Notes under the pieces: model-generated
The model's database searches: none
The model's input: the letters and a program-made list of their open reading frames with translations, nothing else
Told to the model about the DNA's origin: nothing
Program-made: the position numbers and the translations under genes
Assembly: GCF_001439605.1 (NCBI RefSeq)
Contig: NZ_LMBX01000020.1
Span: 22,285-86,284 of the forward strand
Direction of reading: 5' to 3'
DNA: 64,000 bases
Source of the DNA: Cytobacillus praedii
GTDB taxonomy: Bacteria; Bacillota; Bacilli; Bacillales; Cytobacillaceae
Shown here: positions 35,373 to 44,520 of the stretch, piece by piece
Layout: each line of letters begins with the position of its first letter
Position numbering within the stretch: the stretch's first letter is position 1

Positions 35373-37031
35373 TTGGAAAATAATTCATCCAATTTTATTA
35401 AAAATATTATGATTGAAGATTTGGAGACTGGAAAGCATAAAGAAATTATTACCCGCTTTCCTCCTGAGCCGAATGGATACCTTCATATTGGTCATGCCAA
35501 ATCGATTATTATTAACTTCGGTCTTGCAGATGATTTCGAAGGAAAAACAAATTTACGCTTCGATGATACGAATCCATTAAAAGAAGATCAAGAATATGTA
35601 GATTCTATTAAAGAAGATGTTAAGTGGCTTGGTTATGAATGGGATGAGCTGCGCTTTGCATCTGATTATTTTGAAGAAATGTATAACCGTGCTGTCCTTT
35701 TAATCAAAAAAGGAAAAGCATATGTTGATGAATTATCTCAAGAAGAGATCCGCGAATATCGCGGCACACTCACAGAACCTGGAAAAGACAGCCCTTATCG
35801 CAATCGTACAATTGAAGAAAACCTTGATTTATTTGAGCGTATGCGCAATGGTGAATTTGAAAACGGCAGTAAAGTTTTGCGGGCTAAGATTGATATGGCC
35901 TCGCCAAACTTAAATATGCGTGATCCAGTCATTTACCGTGTAGCACATGCTACCCATCACAATACAGGTGATAAATGGTGTATCTATCCGATGTACGCAT
36001 TTGCTCATCCACTAGAAGATGCCATCGAAAATGTAACACATTCGATTTGCACCACAGAATTTGAAGATCAGCGCCCATTATACAACTGGGTAGTTGAGGA
36101 ATGCGAAATGGAAAGCAAGCCACAGCAAATTGAATTTGGCCGCCTGAACATTACGAACACTGTCATGAGCAAGCGCAAATTAAAGCAGCTTGTTGATGAG
36201 GGATTTGTCGATGGCTGGGACGATCCACGCATGCCAACGATTTCTGGTTTAAGAAGAAAAGGCTTTACACCAGGAGCCATTCGTGAGTTTGTTAAAGCAA
36301 CAGGTGTTTCAAAAGGCTATGGAGCTGTCGACGAGGCAATGCTTGAGCATTTTGTCAGAGAGGACTTAAAGCTTGAAGTCCCGCGAACAATGGGTGTGCT
36401 TAATCCTTTAAAAGTAGTAATTACTAACTATCCGGAAGATAAAGTAGAAATGCTTGACGCTGAAATCAACCCTGAAAATCCTGAAATGGGATCTCGCCAA
36501 ATCCCATTCTCAAGAGAGATTTACATTGAGCAGGATGACTTCATGGAAGATCCGCCTAAAAAATACTTCCGACTCTTTCCAGGAAACGAAGTGAGGCTAA
36601 AGCATGCATACTTCATTAAATGCAATGACGTGATTAAAGATGAAAACGGCAAAGTTATTGAGATCCACTGCACATATGATCCTGAAACAAAGAGCGGGAC
36701 AGGCTTTACAGGCCGTAAAGTAAAAGGAACAATCCACTGGGTAGATGCAAAGAATGCTGTTCCCGCAGAATTCCGTCTGTATGAACCGTTAATTCTCGAT
36801 GCAGAAATGAACGAAGATATTCCTGAGGAGAAAACATTTCTTGACTATGTTAATGCCAACTCACTAGAAATTGTTCAGGGGTTTGTAGAGCCTAATATGA
36901 AGGATGTTAAGCCGCAGGATAAATTCCAATTTTTCCGTCACGGGTATTTTAATGTTGATCCGAAGCACTCTACTTCTGAGAAAATGGTATTTAACCGGAT
37001 TGTTTCATTAAAGAGTTCATTTAAATTATAA
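35373..37031 (+). CDS. glnS: Glutaminyl-tRNA synthetase
   Basis: The enzyme charges tRNA-Gln directly. The 552-residue class I synthetase shows [15 protein letters not shown] (HIGH box) at residues 30-44, RFDDTNP, and the KMSKS equivalent VMSKRKL near residue 267. It also has the C-terminal two-barrel anticodon-binding region (about 340-550). Length and motifs match bacterial GlnRS rather than GltX. Most Bacillaceae make Gln-tRNA-Gln with GatCAB and lack GlnRS, so transfer is likely. TTG start; no T-box leader is seen in the ~290 bp upstream. Confidence 0.93.
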   Translation: MENNSSNFIKNIMIEDLETGKHKEIITRFPPEPNGYLHIGHAKSIIINFGLADDFEGKTNLRFDDTNPLKEDQEYVDSIKEDVKWLGYEWDELRFASDYFEEMYNRAVLLIKKGKAYVDELSQEEIREYRGTLTEPGKDSPYRNRTIEENLDLFERMRNGEFENGSKVLRAKIDMASPNLNMRDPVIYRVAHATHHNTGDKWCIYPMYAFAHPLEDAIENVTHSICTTEFEDQRPLYNWVVEECEMESKPQQIEFGRLNITNTVMSKRKLKQLVDEGFVDGWDDPRMPTISGLRRKGFTPGAIREFVKATGVSKGYGAVDEAMLEHFVREDLKLEVPRTMGVLNPLKVVITNYPEDKVEMLDAEINPENPEMGSRQIPFSREIYIEQDDFMEDPPKKYFRLFPGNEVRLKHAYFIKCNDVIKDENGKVIEIHCTYDPETKSGTGFTGRKVKGTIHWVDAKNAVPAEFRLYEPLILDAEMNEDIPEEKTFLDYVNANSLEIVQGFVEPNMKDVKPQDKFQFFRHGYFNVDPKHSTSEKMVFNRIVSLKSSFKL

Positions 37032-37071
37032 TAACATCTATAGCAATGGGAAGAAAAAAGGAGGAATTCAG

Positions 37072-37422
37072 GTGACAAATCAACATAATAATCAAGAGCT
37101 GCCGCCAAAAACATGTACAATCGATAAATTAGTAACGGTTCCTGAAGATATTGAAAAAGTGCTTGCAGGCAAAAAAACGGCTACACGCCGCAATGGACGC
37201 TATGCGGACATCGGTGAAATTATGACGCTTCAAGGAAAAGACTTTGTCGTTGAAAATGTTTATTCTCAAGCACTTGGTGAGTTAACGGATGAACATGCTA
37301 AGCAAGAAGGCTACGATAATGTAGAGGAGTACAAAGAATCTATTCTTTCTTTCCACCCTGGTATGCCTTGGCTGCCGCAAATGAGGGTGTGGGTGCATGA
37401 ATTCCGTCCTGTTTCGGAGTAA
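37072..37422 (+). CDS. ASCH-domain protein
   Basis: The 116-residue protein contains an ASCH (RNA-binding-like) domain: VLAGKKTATRRNGRY, the G-rich turn, and LTDEHAKQEGYDNVEEYKE. ASCH proteins resemble PUA domains and are linked to RNA or translation; some hydrolyse modified nucleosides. It starts with GTG after GGAGG and lies 40 bp after glnS, so it may form an operon with it. Confidence 0.82.
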   Translation: MTNQHNNQELPPKTCTIDKLVTVPEDIEKVLAGKKTATRRNGRYADIGEIMTLQGKDFVVENVYSQALGELTDEHAKQEGYDNVEEYKESILSFHPGMPWLPQMRVWVHEFRPVSE

Positions 37423-37862
37423 TGGATACACTTTACCGATTTATTGTTTACCTTCATGTTGGTAGTGCGGTTTTCTCAATTGGGCCTTTCATTATATTAA
37501 TTCCAATTGTAAAAAAGCTGCGTGCTGCCGATACAAATGTTCAACAAGCCTATATCGATATCATTCGATTTTCCGTCAGGCTCGTTAAACATGCTGGACA
37601 TGTCTTAGTTGGCAGTGGGGTTTTACTGATTGCCATGGGCCCATGGACGTGGAAAACTTCATGGGTTATTGCAACTTTAATCGTGATGTTCGGTTCTATA
37701 TTTTTCTTGGCTCGTGCGTATACACCTACACTTCGTGTTTTTTTTGAGCCTAAACAAAACCAGCACGCATTAGTCAAAAAACTTTCTTGGTCAAGCTGGC
37801 TCTATCTCATCCTTCTTATGATCATGCTTTGGTTCATGGTTGCTAAGCCGGCTCTTTGGTAA
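37422..37862 (+). CDS. Four-helix membrane protein, DUF2269-like
   Basis: The 146-residue protein has four predicted membrane helices; the His in YLHVGSAVFSIGPF and LVKHAGHVLVGSG could be functional. It resembles the DUF2269 family of unknown function. The ATG overlaps the stop of the ASCH gene (TAATG), so the two are coupled. Confidence 0.7.
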   Translation: MDTLYRFIVYLHVGSAVFSIGPFIILIPIVKKLRAADTNVQQAYIDIIRFSVRLVKHAGHVLVGSGVLLIAMGPWTWKTSWVIATLIVMFGSIFFLARAYTPTLRVFFEPKQNQHALVKKLSWSSWLYLILLMIMLWFMVAKPALW

Positions 37863-37872
37863 AAAAAGATTA

Positions 37873-37912
37873 AAATGGTCAGTCTCATGTTGAGACTGAC
37901 CATTTTTTAAAG
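37873..37912 (+). terminator. Terminator of the glnS-ASCH unit
   Basis: A 13-bp stem AATGGTCAGTCTC / GAGACTGACCATT followed by TTTT. Confidence 0.9.
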
Positions 37913-37916
37913 AAAG

Positions 37917-38135
37917 GGGAAAGCTTCGCCAGCCACACAGCACACGACTAAAAGTGAAGCTTTTAGGAGGACGTCGCGTTTTGTCGGCCTCGAGGTCACA
38001 AGCCTATCTAGTTACGGCTCTTAGGGCCTCGTGTCATAAGCCTCCACATTTTGATCAATCCTTCCAAAAAGGTAAAGAGCACCTTTCTGTGAGGCTCCAC
38101 TTGTGCTTTTCGGGGTGAGCACAAAGGAAAGCTTC
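37917..38135. other. Structured GC-rich intergenic region, possible non-coding RNA
   Basis: This 219-bp stretch is richer in GC than its surroundings and has no convincing coding frame. It contains several pairable elements: AAAGCTTC (37919) with GAAGCTTT (37956), AGGT/ACCT near 38070-38083, and TTGTGCT (38101) with AGCACAA (38118). Two direct imperfect copies of a GGCCTCG-GTCA-AAGCC pattern begin near 37986 and 38024. No known RNA family is recognised. Confidence 0.45.
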
Positions 38136-38139
38136 TTTA

Positions 38140-38189
38140 AGAAATCACCTAGGAACAATCAGAACTTTGATTGTTCCTAGGTGATTTCT
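38140..38189. repeat. Perfect 22-bp inverted repeat with 6-base loop
   Basis: Arms 38140-38161 and 38168-38189 are fully complementary (left arm starts AGAAATCACCTAGG). No T run follows immediately, so it is not a typical terminator. It lies about 76 bp before the ECF promoter of the TerD-TerB gene. Confidence 0.85.
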
Positions 38190-38265
38190 CATTTCAATTA
38201 AGGGATATTATTTTCTTTTTAGTAGACTAGTGAACTATAATAAACATATGAATTGACGAATTAGT

Positions 38266-38293
38266 TGAAACTTTTTACACATATAAACGTTTA
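38266..38293 (+). promoter_or_regulatory. ECF-sigma (SigW/SigM-type) promoter
   Basis: TGAAAC (38266-38271), 16 bases, CGTTTA (38288-38293), 35 bp before the GTG start of the TerD-TerB gene. It agrees with the TGAAAC-N16-CGTA consensus of B. subtilis SigW-type sigma factors. Confidence 0.75.
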
Positions 38294-38327
38294 ATAACTA
38301 ACTGCATTATTTTAAGGAGTGAATGTT

Positions 38328-39851
38328 GTGGGGGTTACTTTACGCAAAGGGCAAAAGGTAGATTTAACGAAAACCAATCCTGGTTTGGAAATGGTTGTTG
38401 TCGGATTAGGATGGGATGTTAGTGGAGGCCACTCTAATTATGACTTAGATGCTTCAGCATTTTTAGTAGGTCCTTCTGGAAAGGTTCAAAGTGATCTAGA
38501 TTTCGTCTTCTATAATAATCCATCTGGCGGAAACGGATCAATTATTTACAGCGGCGATAACAGAACAGGTGCTGGCGCAAGCGATGATGAGCAAATCAAA
38601 ATTGAACTGAATAAAGTTCCACCTTCCATTCACCGCATCGCCTTCACGATTACAATCCACGATGCTCAAGCTAAAGGGCAAAGCTTCGGACATGTTTCAA
38701 ATGCCTATGTAAGAATATTTAACGCATTTACTAATGAAGAATTAATTCGCTTTGATCTTGGACGTGAATTTACGGTAGAGACTGCTATAGTTGCAGCTGA
38801 GCTTTACCGCCATAATGGCGAATGGAAATTTAATGCCATTGCAAGTGGGTTCCAAGGCGGTTTAGCAGCTCTATGCCGTAATTTCGGTGTAACGGTTGAC
38901 GATGAGCCAACAGTACAGCCTGCCTTTCAATCAGATTACCAGCAGAATAATCCATCCTTTGGCGGGACTCAAGCTTTTAATACTCAGCAAAACCCAACAT
39001 ACAATCAGCCAAGCTTTGGACAAACGACTCACCAGCAAAGTACACCTGTTTTTGGACAGAATGGACAATACAATTCTCCATATAATCAGCCTGGGTTTGG
39101 TCAAGGCGGACAATCTAATTCAACCTATAATCAGCCTGCTTATGGACAATCCGGTTACTCGTCAACGAATAACCAGTCTACATATGGACAGACACATTCC
39201 TCCTCTCATGCTTATGGAGGTGACAATATCAATTGTATTCGCTGCGGGTCTTCCAATGTTAGAACCGGAGAAAAGGGCTTCGGACTTGGAAAAGCAGCAA
39301 TTGGCGGACTTATTCTAGGTCCAGTGGGACTATTAGGCGGATTTATCGGGAAAAACCAATTAAAGTTCACTTGTAACAACTGCAATCATGCCTGGTCACC
39401 CAACCAAACCGATTATGCTCAATGGGCGAATCAGCAAAAAAGAAGAGCTCAAGAGTTATTTACCCGCTATAAGAGCCAAGATGTTATGGATGCGGTAGTA
39501 GCTGCCTGTGCACTAGTGGCACTTGCTGATGGCAGACTCGATCAAACTGAGCGTCAAAAAATGATTGAATTTGTGAACCAGAGCGAAGAATTAAGAGTTT
39601 TCGATACAAACAAAGTTATACAACAATTTAATTTATTTGTGCAAAAAATCGAAAGAGATTCTATTATTGGACGTGCCGAAGCATTTAAAGCATTAGGGCG
39701 TATTCGATCCAAGCCAGAAATTGCTAGATTGGTTGCACGCTATTGTATCGCTATCGGTTATGCAGACGGCCATTTTGACCCAAGCGAGAAACAAATCGTT
39801 ACTGAAATTTGTATGGAGCTTGGCCTAAATCCGCATGAATTTTTATCATAA
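38328..39851 (+). CDS. TerD-zinc ribbon-TerB fusion stress protein
   Basis: The protein has about 507 residues. Residues 1-190 are a TerD domain (GVTLRKGQKVDLTK, DLDASAFLV, with a Ca2+-binding DLD-type acidic pattern). A Gln/Asn/Pro-rich linker with repeated YNQP-FGQ follows (about 200-300), then a zinc ribbon (INCIRCGSSN ... FTCNNCNHAW). The C-terminal ~115 residues are a TerB-like helical domain (AACALVALADGRLDQTERQ, AIGYADGHFDPSEKQ). Ter proteins act in metal-ion and envelope stress. GTG at 38328 lies 8 bases after AAGGAG. An ECF-type promoter and a perfect hairpin stand upstream. Confidence 0.85.
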   Translation: MGVTLRKGQKVDLTKTNPGLEMVVVGLGWDVSGGHSNYDLDASAFLVGPSGKVQSDLDFVFYNNPSGGNGSIIYSGDNRTGAGASDDEQIKIELNKVPPSIHRIAFTITIHDAQAKGQSFGHVSNAYVRIFNAFTNEELIRFDLGREFTVETAIVAAELYRHNGEWKFNAIASGFQGGLAALCRNFGVTVDDEPTVQPAFQSDYQQNNPSFGGTQAFNTQQNPTYNQPSFGQTTHQQSTPVFGQNGQYNSPYNQPGFGQGGQSNSTYNQPAYGQSGYSSTNNQSTYGQTHSSSHAYGGDNINCIRCGSSNVRTGEKGFGLGKAAIGGLILGPVGLLGGFIGKNQLKFTCNNCNHAWSPNQTDYAQWANQQKRRAQELFTRYKSQDVMDAVVAACALVALADGRLDQTERQKMIEFVNQSEELRVFDTNKVIQQFNLFVQKIERDSIIGRAEAFKALGRIRSKPEIARLVARYCIAIGYADGHFDPSEKQIVTEICMELGLNPHEFLS

Positions 39852-39855
39852 CTTG

Positions 39856-39996
39856 AATAGCGGAAGCCTCTTGCATAGCCCCGTATGGACTGGAGCGGAC
39901 CTCAGTGCGTAGATAAAGGAAACATGAAGAGTCAATAGCGCATTCGTTCTTGACTTATCGCAGGGGGAAAGGGAAATCCAATAGGTGCTAGACAGT
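39856..39996. repeat. Dispersed intergenic element, divergent copy
   Basis: Blocks AGCGGAAGC-CTTG, GACTTATCGCAGG and AATAGGTGCTAGACA match the element at 14869-15001, but the ATAAGAAAAG ends are not preserved. It lies downstream of the TerD-TerB gene. Confidence 0.65.
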
Positions 39997-40030
39997 TCTC
40001 AAATTCAAAAAATAAATAATAACTCTGCAA

Positions 40031-40068
40031 AAAAAGAGGTCGATCCTAACAAGATCCTCCTCTTTTTG
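40031..40068 (+). terminator. Intrinsic terminator
   Basis: Hairpin AAGAGG-GATC / GATC-CCTCTT followed by TTT, between the TerD-TerB and dehydrogenase genes. Confidence 0.75.
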
Positions 40069-40098
40069 CAATAATATAATGGATATGGAGGGATTGGG

Positions 40099-41061
40099 AT
40101 GCAAAATAAAAAACTAGTAATTACTCAAAATCTTGACCAAATTCTTATTGATAAAATAAAAGTCATCATCCCAGACTGGGATCTAGTTATTGGAAAAGAA
40201 AAAAACATCTGGTCCGAACACCTGAATGAGGCAGAAATTATTGTTAGCTGGAAGAAGGAAATAGAAAAAATGATATCCTGGAACCAGTCGAAACTACGCT
40301 GGCTTCAAGCTTGGTCAGCTGGAGTGAATAGCTTGCCATTACAAGAATTAGAAGCTAAAAAGATACATACAACCTCAGCAAATGGCGTTCATGCCTACCC
40401 AATCTCAGAAACTATCTTCGCCCTTATGCTTGCATTAACGCGTAAAATCCATACATATGTAAAAAACCAACAAACAAAAAAATGGGATCATGCTGGCTTA
40501 AATCTTGAATTACATGGGAAAACCATTGCGATATTAGGGATTGGCGCCATAGGCAAAGAAACAGCAAAGATCGCTAAGGCATTTGGGATGGAAGTCATTG
40601 GCTTTCGTCATTCAGGGAAACCTGAAGAAAATGTAGATATCATGTATACACTCCAGCATTTAAATAACGTGCTGCCACATTGTGACTATGTCGTGGTCAC
40701 ACTTCCTTACACAAAGGAAACCCATCATCTTTTTGGAACAGAGCAATTTAACTTGATGAAGCCATCTTCTTTCTTCATTAATATAGGCAGAGGAAGCATA
40801 GTGGTAGAATCAGAGCTTATTAATGCCTTACAAGATGGGAAAATTTCAGGGGCTGGCCTAGATGTATTTGAAAAGGAGCCTTTGGACGAAGGAAGTCCAT
40901 TATGGGAGCTCGACAATGTCATTATTACTCCACACACATCCGGGTCAACAGAACATTATACGAAACGTGTGATAGAAGATATATTCATTCCGAATTTGAA
41001 AAGCTATATTCAAGGAGAAACTCCTGCGATTAATTTGGTTGATTATAAAAAGGGATATTAA
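40099..41061 (+). CDS. D-isomer-specific 2-hydroxyacid dehydrogenase
   Basis: The 320-residue NAD-dependent enzyme has a Rossmann loop GIGAIGKETA near residue 150. Catalytic residues sit in INIGRGSIV (Arg), DVFEKEPL (Glu) and TPHTSGS (His). It resembles phosphoglycerate-dehydrogenase-like proteins lacking the ACT domain, so it probably reduces a short 2-keto acid, which cannot be specified. GGAGGGATTGGG precedes the ATG. It converges on an oxidoreductase gene. Confidence 0.87.
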   Translation: MQNKKLVITQNLDQILIDKIKVIIPDWDLVIGKEKNIWSEHLNEAEIIVSWKKEIEKMISWNQSKLRWLQAWSAGVNSLPLQELEAKKIHTTSANGVHAYPISETIFALMLALTRKIHTYVKNQQTKKWDHAGLNLELHGKTIAILGIGAIGKETAKIAKAFGMEVIGFRHSGKPEENVDIMYTLQHLNNVLPHCDYVVVTLPYTKETHHLFGTEQFNLMKPSSFFINIGRGSIVVESELINALQDGKISGAGLDVFEKEPLDEGSPLWELDNVIITPHTSGSTEHYTKRVIEDIFIPNLKSYIQGETPAINLVDYKKGY

Positions 41062-41067
41062 TGTATC

Positions 41068-41098
41068 TTAGCCTTGCTTAATTTAGCAAGGCTTTCTT
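41068..41098. terminator. Bidirectional terminator
   Basis: Stem AGCCTTGCT / AGCAAGGCT with T-rich flank between convergent genes. Confidence 0.75.
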
Positions 41099-42081
41099 TG
41101 ATTATCTGCAGGAAAAATAAGACCCATTTCCTCCCTTGCGGCGTCTAAAATAGTTGCTGTCACATAGGAGTTTCGATAGGAGTTAATAGAGGACTCTTTT
41201 TTCCCTTGCTTAATTAGGTCAACAAAAGCCCTAGCTTCATCATACATCCCATCCCCTTTCTGCATAGTAGAAATAACTTCTTTTCTTCCATCCAGATAAC
41301 GAATTTCTATATGTCCAGGTGCAGGCATATGATCAATAATCATCGTTCCTCCCTCCCCTTGTATCTCTGAAGGGAGGTTGGAATTTGTAATTTTCGAGTG
41401 TATAATTACGCCCTCCATTTCATCATACTTTACAAGAAGACTGCCCTCCCCATCAACTCCAGAGTCTAGCATGACACAAGTTGCCTTTACTTCCTTTGGC
41501 TGGCCAAATAAGACAACCATGGGATAGATGCAATATACTCCTAAATCCATTAATGACCCGTTTGAGAAAACAGGGTTAAATGCATTCAAAATTGTACCGG
41601 CTTTATATGTGTCGTATCTAGAAGAATACTGACAATAGCTTGCTGTATACCTGCGGATTTTGCCAAGCTTATGCAGATTTCCCCTGATAAGAGTAAAATT
41701 TGGATGGAAAGTTGTTCTCATTGCCTCCATCAGCAGCACATCATTCCTTTTAGCAGCCGCAATCATCAATTCCACTTCTGCAGCATTTGAAGCGAACGGC
41801 TTCTCACACAAAACATGCTTTCCATGGTTTAACAAGGTAATTGCCTGATCCGCATGAAAGGAATTTGGACTGGCTATATATACTGCATCCAGCTGATCGC
41901 TTACAGCCATTTCTTCTATAGACGTAAATGTATGATTGGCCTGATATTTTTCAGCAAATTCATGTGCACGATCGGAAGTCCGTGAATAAACGGCCGTTAA
42001 TAAAAAGTCATTCATATCCTTTACCGCCTGTAAAAATCGATCAGTGATCCAATTCGTTCCTATCACTCCAAAGCGTATCAT
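41083..42081 (-). CDS. Gfo/Idh/MocA-family oxidoreductase
   Basis: The 332-residue protein has an N-terminal NAD(P)-binding fold (IRFGVIGTNWITDRFL) and the family motif CEKPFASN near residue 95, with the conserved Lys. The C-terminal substrate domain follows. Family members oxidise sugars, polyols or related compounds; the substrate is unknown. The ATG at 42081 has GGAGG eight bases upstream, better than the in-frame ATG at 42096. Confidence 0.87.
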   Translation of the reverse strand: MIRFGVIGTNWITDRFLQAVKDMNDFLLTAVYSRTSDRAHEFAEKYQANHTFTSIEEMAVSDQLDAVYIASPNSFHADQAITLLNHGKHVLCEKPFASNAAEVELMIAAAKRNDVLLMEAMRTTFHPNFTLIRGNLHKLGKIRRYTASYCQYSSRYDTYKAGTILNAFNPVFSNGSLMDLGVYCIYPMVVLFGQPKEVKATCVMLDSGVDGEGSLLVKYDEMEGVIIHSKITNSNLPSEIQGEGGTMIIDHMPAPGHIEIRYLDGRKEVISTMQKGDGMYDEARAFVDLIKQGKKESSINSYRNSYVTATILDAAREEMGLIFPADNQRKPC

Positions 42082-42217
42082 TTTCTTTGCCTCCATTCAG
42101 GATTCGGATGAACATACTGTATACATTTCTTATATTCATTAGTTTAGGTACTTTTTCTTTTTTTAAGGCATTAATCTAATAAATTTTGTAATTTCATTCA
42201 TTTTTAATTTTGGCCGA

Positions 42218-42250
42218 CAAAAAACAGCACCCCACCAAGGAGGCACTGCT
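42218..42250 (-). terminator. Terminator of the aminopeptidase gene
   Basis: Minus-strand hairpin around AGCAGTGCC / GGGTGCTGT followed by TTTTTTG. Confidence 0.75.
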
Positions 42251-42257
42251 AAATAAA

Positions 42258-43658
42258 TTATCTAATATTTTGCTCATGGTATGCTTGCTTATCCGCCTTA
42301 ATCTTTTTGGCTTTTTTCGGCTTTGGCCCCATATTATCAAAACGTGCTTGTTCATAAACAGCCGTTCCTACAATTTCAGCCACATCCTCTAGCTTTTCTT
42401 TGCTAATTTTATCTATTGTATCTTCTGGTGTATGATACCAAGGCTCTGATGGACTATGAATGAATAGTGCGGCAGGGATTCCAGCTTCTGCAAATGGAAC
42501 ATGGTCACTTCTTCCCCCCTGTGAATATGGAGTGGGTTCTCCATTTAATCTTGCACTAGATGCCTGTGCAAGCTCGGTGACAAGGTTTGGCTGACCATCT
42601 AGTGTTGCCATAACTAAATCACCAGCATCCTTGCTTCCTACCATATCAAGATTAAAGTTTGCAATGATGCGATTTTTTTCATCATCTGAAAGGTTTGCAA
42701 CATACTGTGTCGAGCCAATCAAGCCTAATTCTTCCGCTCCAAATGTAATAAAGCGAATTTCAGAATCAGTCGGTAAATCTTTAAATACACGAGCCAGCTC
42801 AAGTGTCATAGCAGTTCCGGAGGCATCATCATTCGCTCCAGGTGCACCAGCTACAGAATCATGATGAGATCCTACTACAATCACATTATTTGTATCCTTC
42901 TTTTTATTAGTTGGTTTTTTCGTTGCGATTACATTATGGGAAACACTTTCCCTCGTCCTTGCCCCCTCAATTTTTAAAGTTGCTGTGTGTGTTTCCCCAT
43001 TACTTAAGGAAGCGGCAAGGGCATCCCCTTCTGCTTGTGATAAAGATGCGGCAGGAACATATTGATCATTTGCCTCACCAAGTGTACCGTTCATAGCGCC
43101 GGAAGTATTATTGAAAATTACAACGCCTGATGCACCTTTATTAGCAGCATTTAACACTTTTTCAGCAAATGAAATATCCCCGCGTTTAATTAGAGCTATT
43201 TTCCCGGTAAGATCCAAACCTTCTAAGTCACTCGCCGTACCTAAGCCAGCGTATACAAGTTCGCCTGATACCTCTCCACTCACTGTATAAGTAAAGGATC
43301 CTGGATTTAGCTGTCCATCATAACCGTTTACATCCAGTTCAATTGTATGAGGAGGAGTATAGCCATAGAAAGTAAATGGCTGCAAATCAACTTCATATCC
43401 ATAGGATTCGAACTGTTCTTTGATAAACTTAACAGCATTATCTTCTTCTTCCGTACCTGCAACCCTAGGAGTCTTCGATAAATATTCAATATTTTTATAA
43501 ATATTTTCTACATTAAGCTTGTTGATCACCTTATGATCAAATACTTTAACAGGCTGATTTTGAGCAATTTCTACCGGCTTTGCGAACACTGCCTGTGAAC
43601 CGATTGCACCAAATGCTAATGTACTGGCTAGAACAATTGTTATAACTGGCTTTTTCAT
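42258..43658 (-). CDS. ywaD: Secreted M28 aminopeptidase with PA domain (YwaD-like)
   Basis: The 466-residue protein has a signal peptide ending near AVFA (residue 26). A protease-associated (PA) domain follows (about 120-230), then an M28 zinc peptidase core with VVGSHHDSV, GANDDASG, GAEELGLIGS, and later HSPSEPWYHTPEDT. It should be exported and release N-terminal amino acids from peptides. Architecture and length fit YwaD of B. subtilis. The C-terminal Lys-rich tail (KPKKAKKIKADK) may bind the cell wall. AGGAGG precedes the ATG. Confidence 0.88.
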   Translation of the reverse strand: MKKPVITIVLASTLAFGAIGSQAVFAKPVEIAQNQPVKVFDHKVINKLNVENIYKNIEYLSKTPRVAGTEEEDNAVKFIKEQFESYGYEVDLQPFTFYGYTPPHTIELDVNGYDGQLNPGSFTYTVSGEVSGELVYAGLGTASDLEGLDLTGKIALIKRGDISFAEKVLNAANKGASGVVIFNNTSGAMNGTLGEANDQYVPAASLSQAEGDALAASLSNGETHTATLKIEGARTRESVSHNVIATKKPTNKKKDTNNVIVVGSHHDSVAGAPGANDDASGTAMTLELARVFKDLPTDSEIRFITFGAEELGLIGSTQYVANLSDDEKNRIIANFNLDMVGSKDAGDLVMATLDGQPNLVTELAQASSARLNGEPTPYSQGGRSDHVPFAEAGIPAALFIHSPSEPWYHTPEDTIDKISKEKLEDVAEIVGTAVYEQARFDNMGPKPKKAKKIKADKQAYHEQNIR

Positions 43659-43819
43659 ATGCTTCCTCCTACTAGATTAATAGATTCTATTCAAAATATT
43701 ATAATATTTGGATAATTCGAATAAGAGCACTAAATACTAAGTTTAGCTAGTCATAAACTTCTAATTATTAATAAATATAAACCTTACAGTCCATTAATCA
43801 TAGGCACGAACACATAAAA

Positions 43820-43860
43820 AAAACCAGTCTCTACCAAATTGGTATGATACCGGTTTTAAA
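43820..43860 (-). terminator. Terminator of the flavoprotein gene
   Basis: Imperfect hairpin AAACCGGTATCATACC / GGTAGAGACTGGTTT followed by a T run on the minus strand. Confidence 0.65.
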
Positions 43861-43869
43861 GCAAACTAA

Positions 43870-44430
43870 TTATTTCATTATGTCATGGTCAACATAGCGC
43901 TCACCATTTAATTCACTAATTACATTAATTGCAACTCTCGCGCCATCGCCAGCTGTAATGATTGTATGCATACTTACTCCAGCAACTGTGCCTGCTCCCC
44001 AGATGCCTTCAATATTTGTCTTTCCATCTGCATCTAGATCTAAGATCGTTTTAATGCGTGGTTCTGTACCAGGCTTTGTATGTAAACCAATTTTTTCAGC
44101 AAGATCTGTTAACATGCCTGTTGCAAAGATTACATGCTTCGATTCAAAAGATTGATCATTTGTTTGAATGGCGAAGCCAGATTCAGCTTTTACGATATTT
44201 TCAACAGTTGCTTCTTTAAACTCCGCACCAAATTTTGCAGCCTGTTTTTTACCGGTCTCAACTAAATCTGGTCCTGTAATCTCCATTACTCCATAATGAT
44301 TTTCTACCCATGCACGTTTTGTAACACTTTTGTCGTTATCAATAACCAATACTTTTTTTCCTGCTTTTGCAGCAAATAATGCAGCACTTGCACCAGTTGG
44401 TCCAGCCCCAATAATTGCGATATCAAACAT
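43870..44430 (-). CDS. Single-domain FAD oxidoreductase, thioredoxin-reductase-like
   Basis: The 186-residue protein starts with the dinucleotide-binding motif IAIIGAGPTGASAALFAAKAG and has a later GIWGAGTVAGVSMHTIITAGDGARVAINV, the second FAD-contacting motif of thioredoxin reductases. The NADPH domain and the redox CxxC of true thioredoxin reductase are missing, so it needs another reductant or has another role. Small family members of this length occur in Bacillaceae. GGAGGAATTAAC precedes the ATG. Confidence 0.78.
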   Translation of the reverse strand: MFDIAIIGAGPTGASAALFAAKAGKKVLVIDNDKSVTKRAWVENHYGVMEITGPDLVETGKKQAAKFGAEFKEATVENIVKAESGFAIQTNDQSFESKHVIFATGMLTDLAEKIGLHTKPGTEPRIKTILDLDADGKTNIEGIWGAGTVAGVSMHTIITAGDGARVAINVISELNGERYVDHDIMK

Positions 44431-44520
44431 GTTAATTCCTCCTTTGAATTTTTTCTATTTATAGACTATATCAAATAATATCAATTGTAAAACAATGTGT
44501 TTTAAAAGAAGCGATTACCT

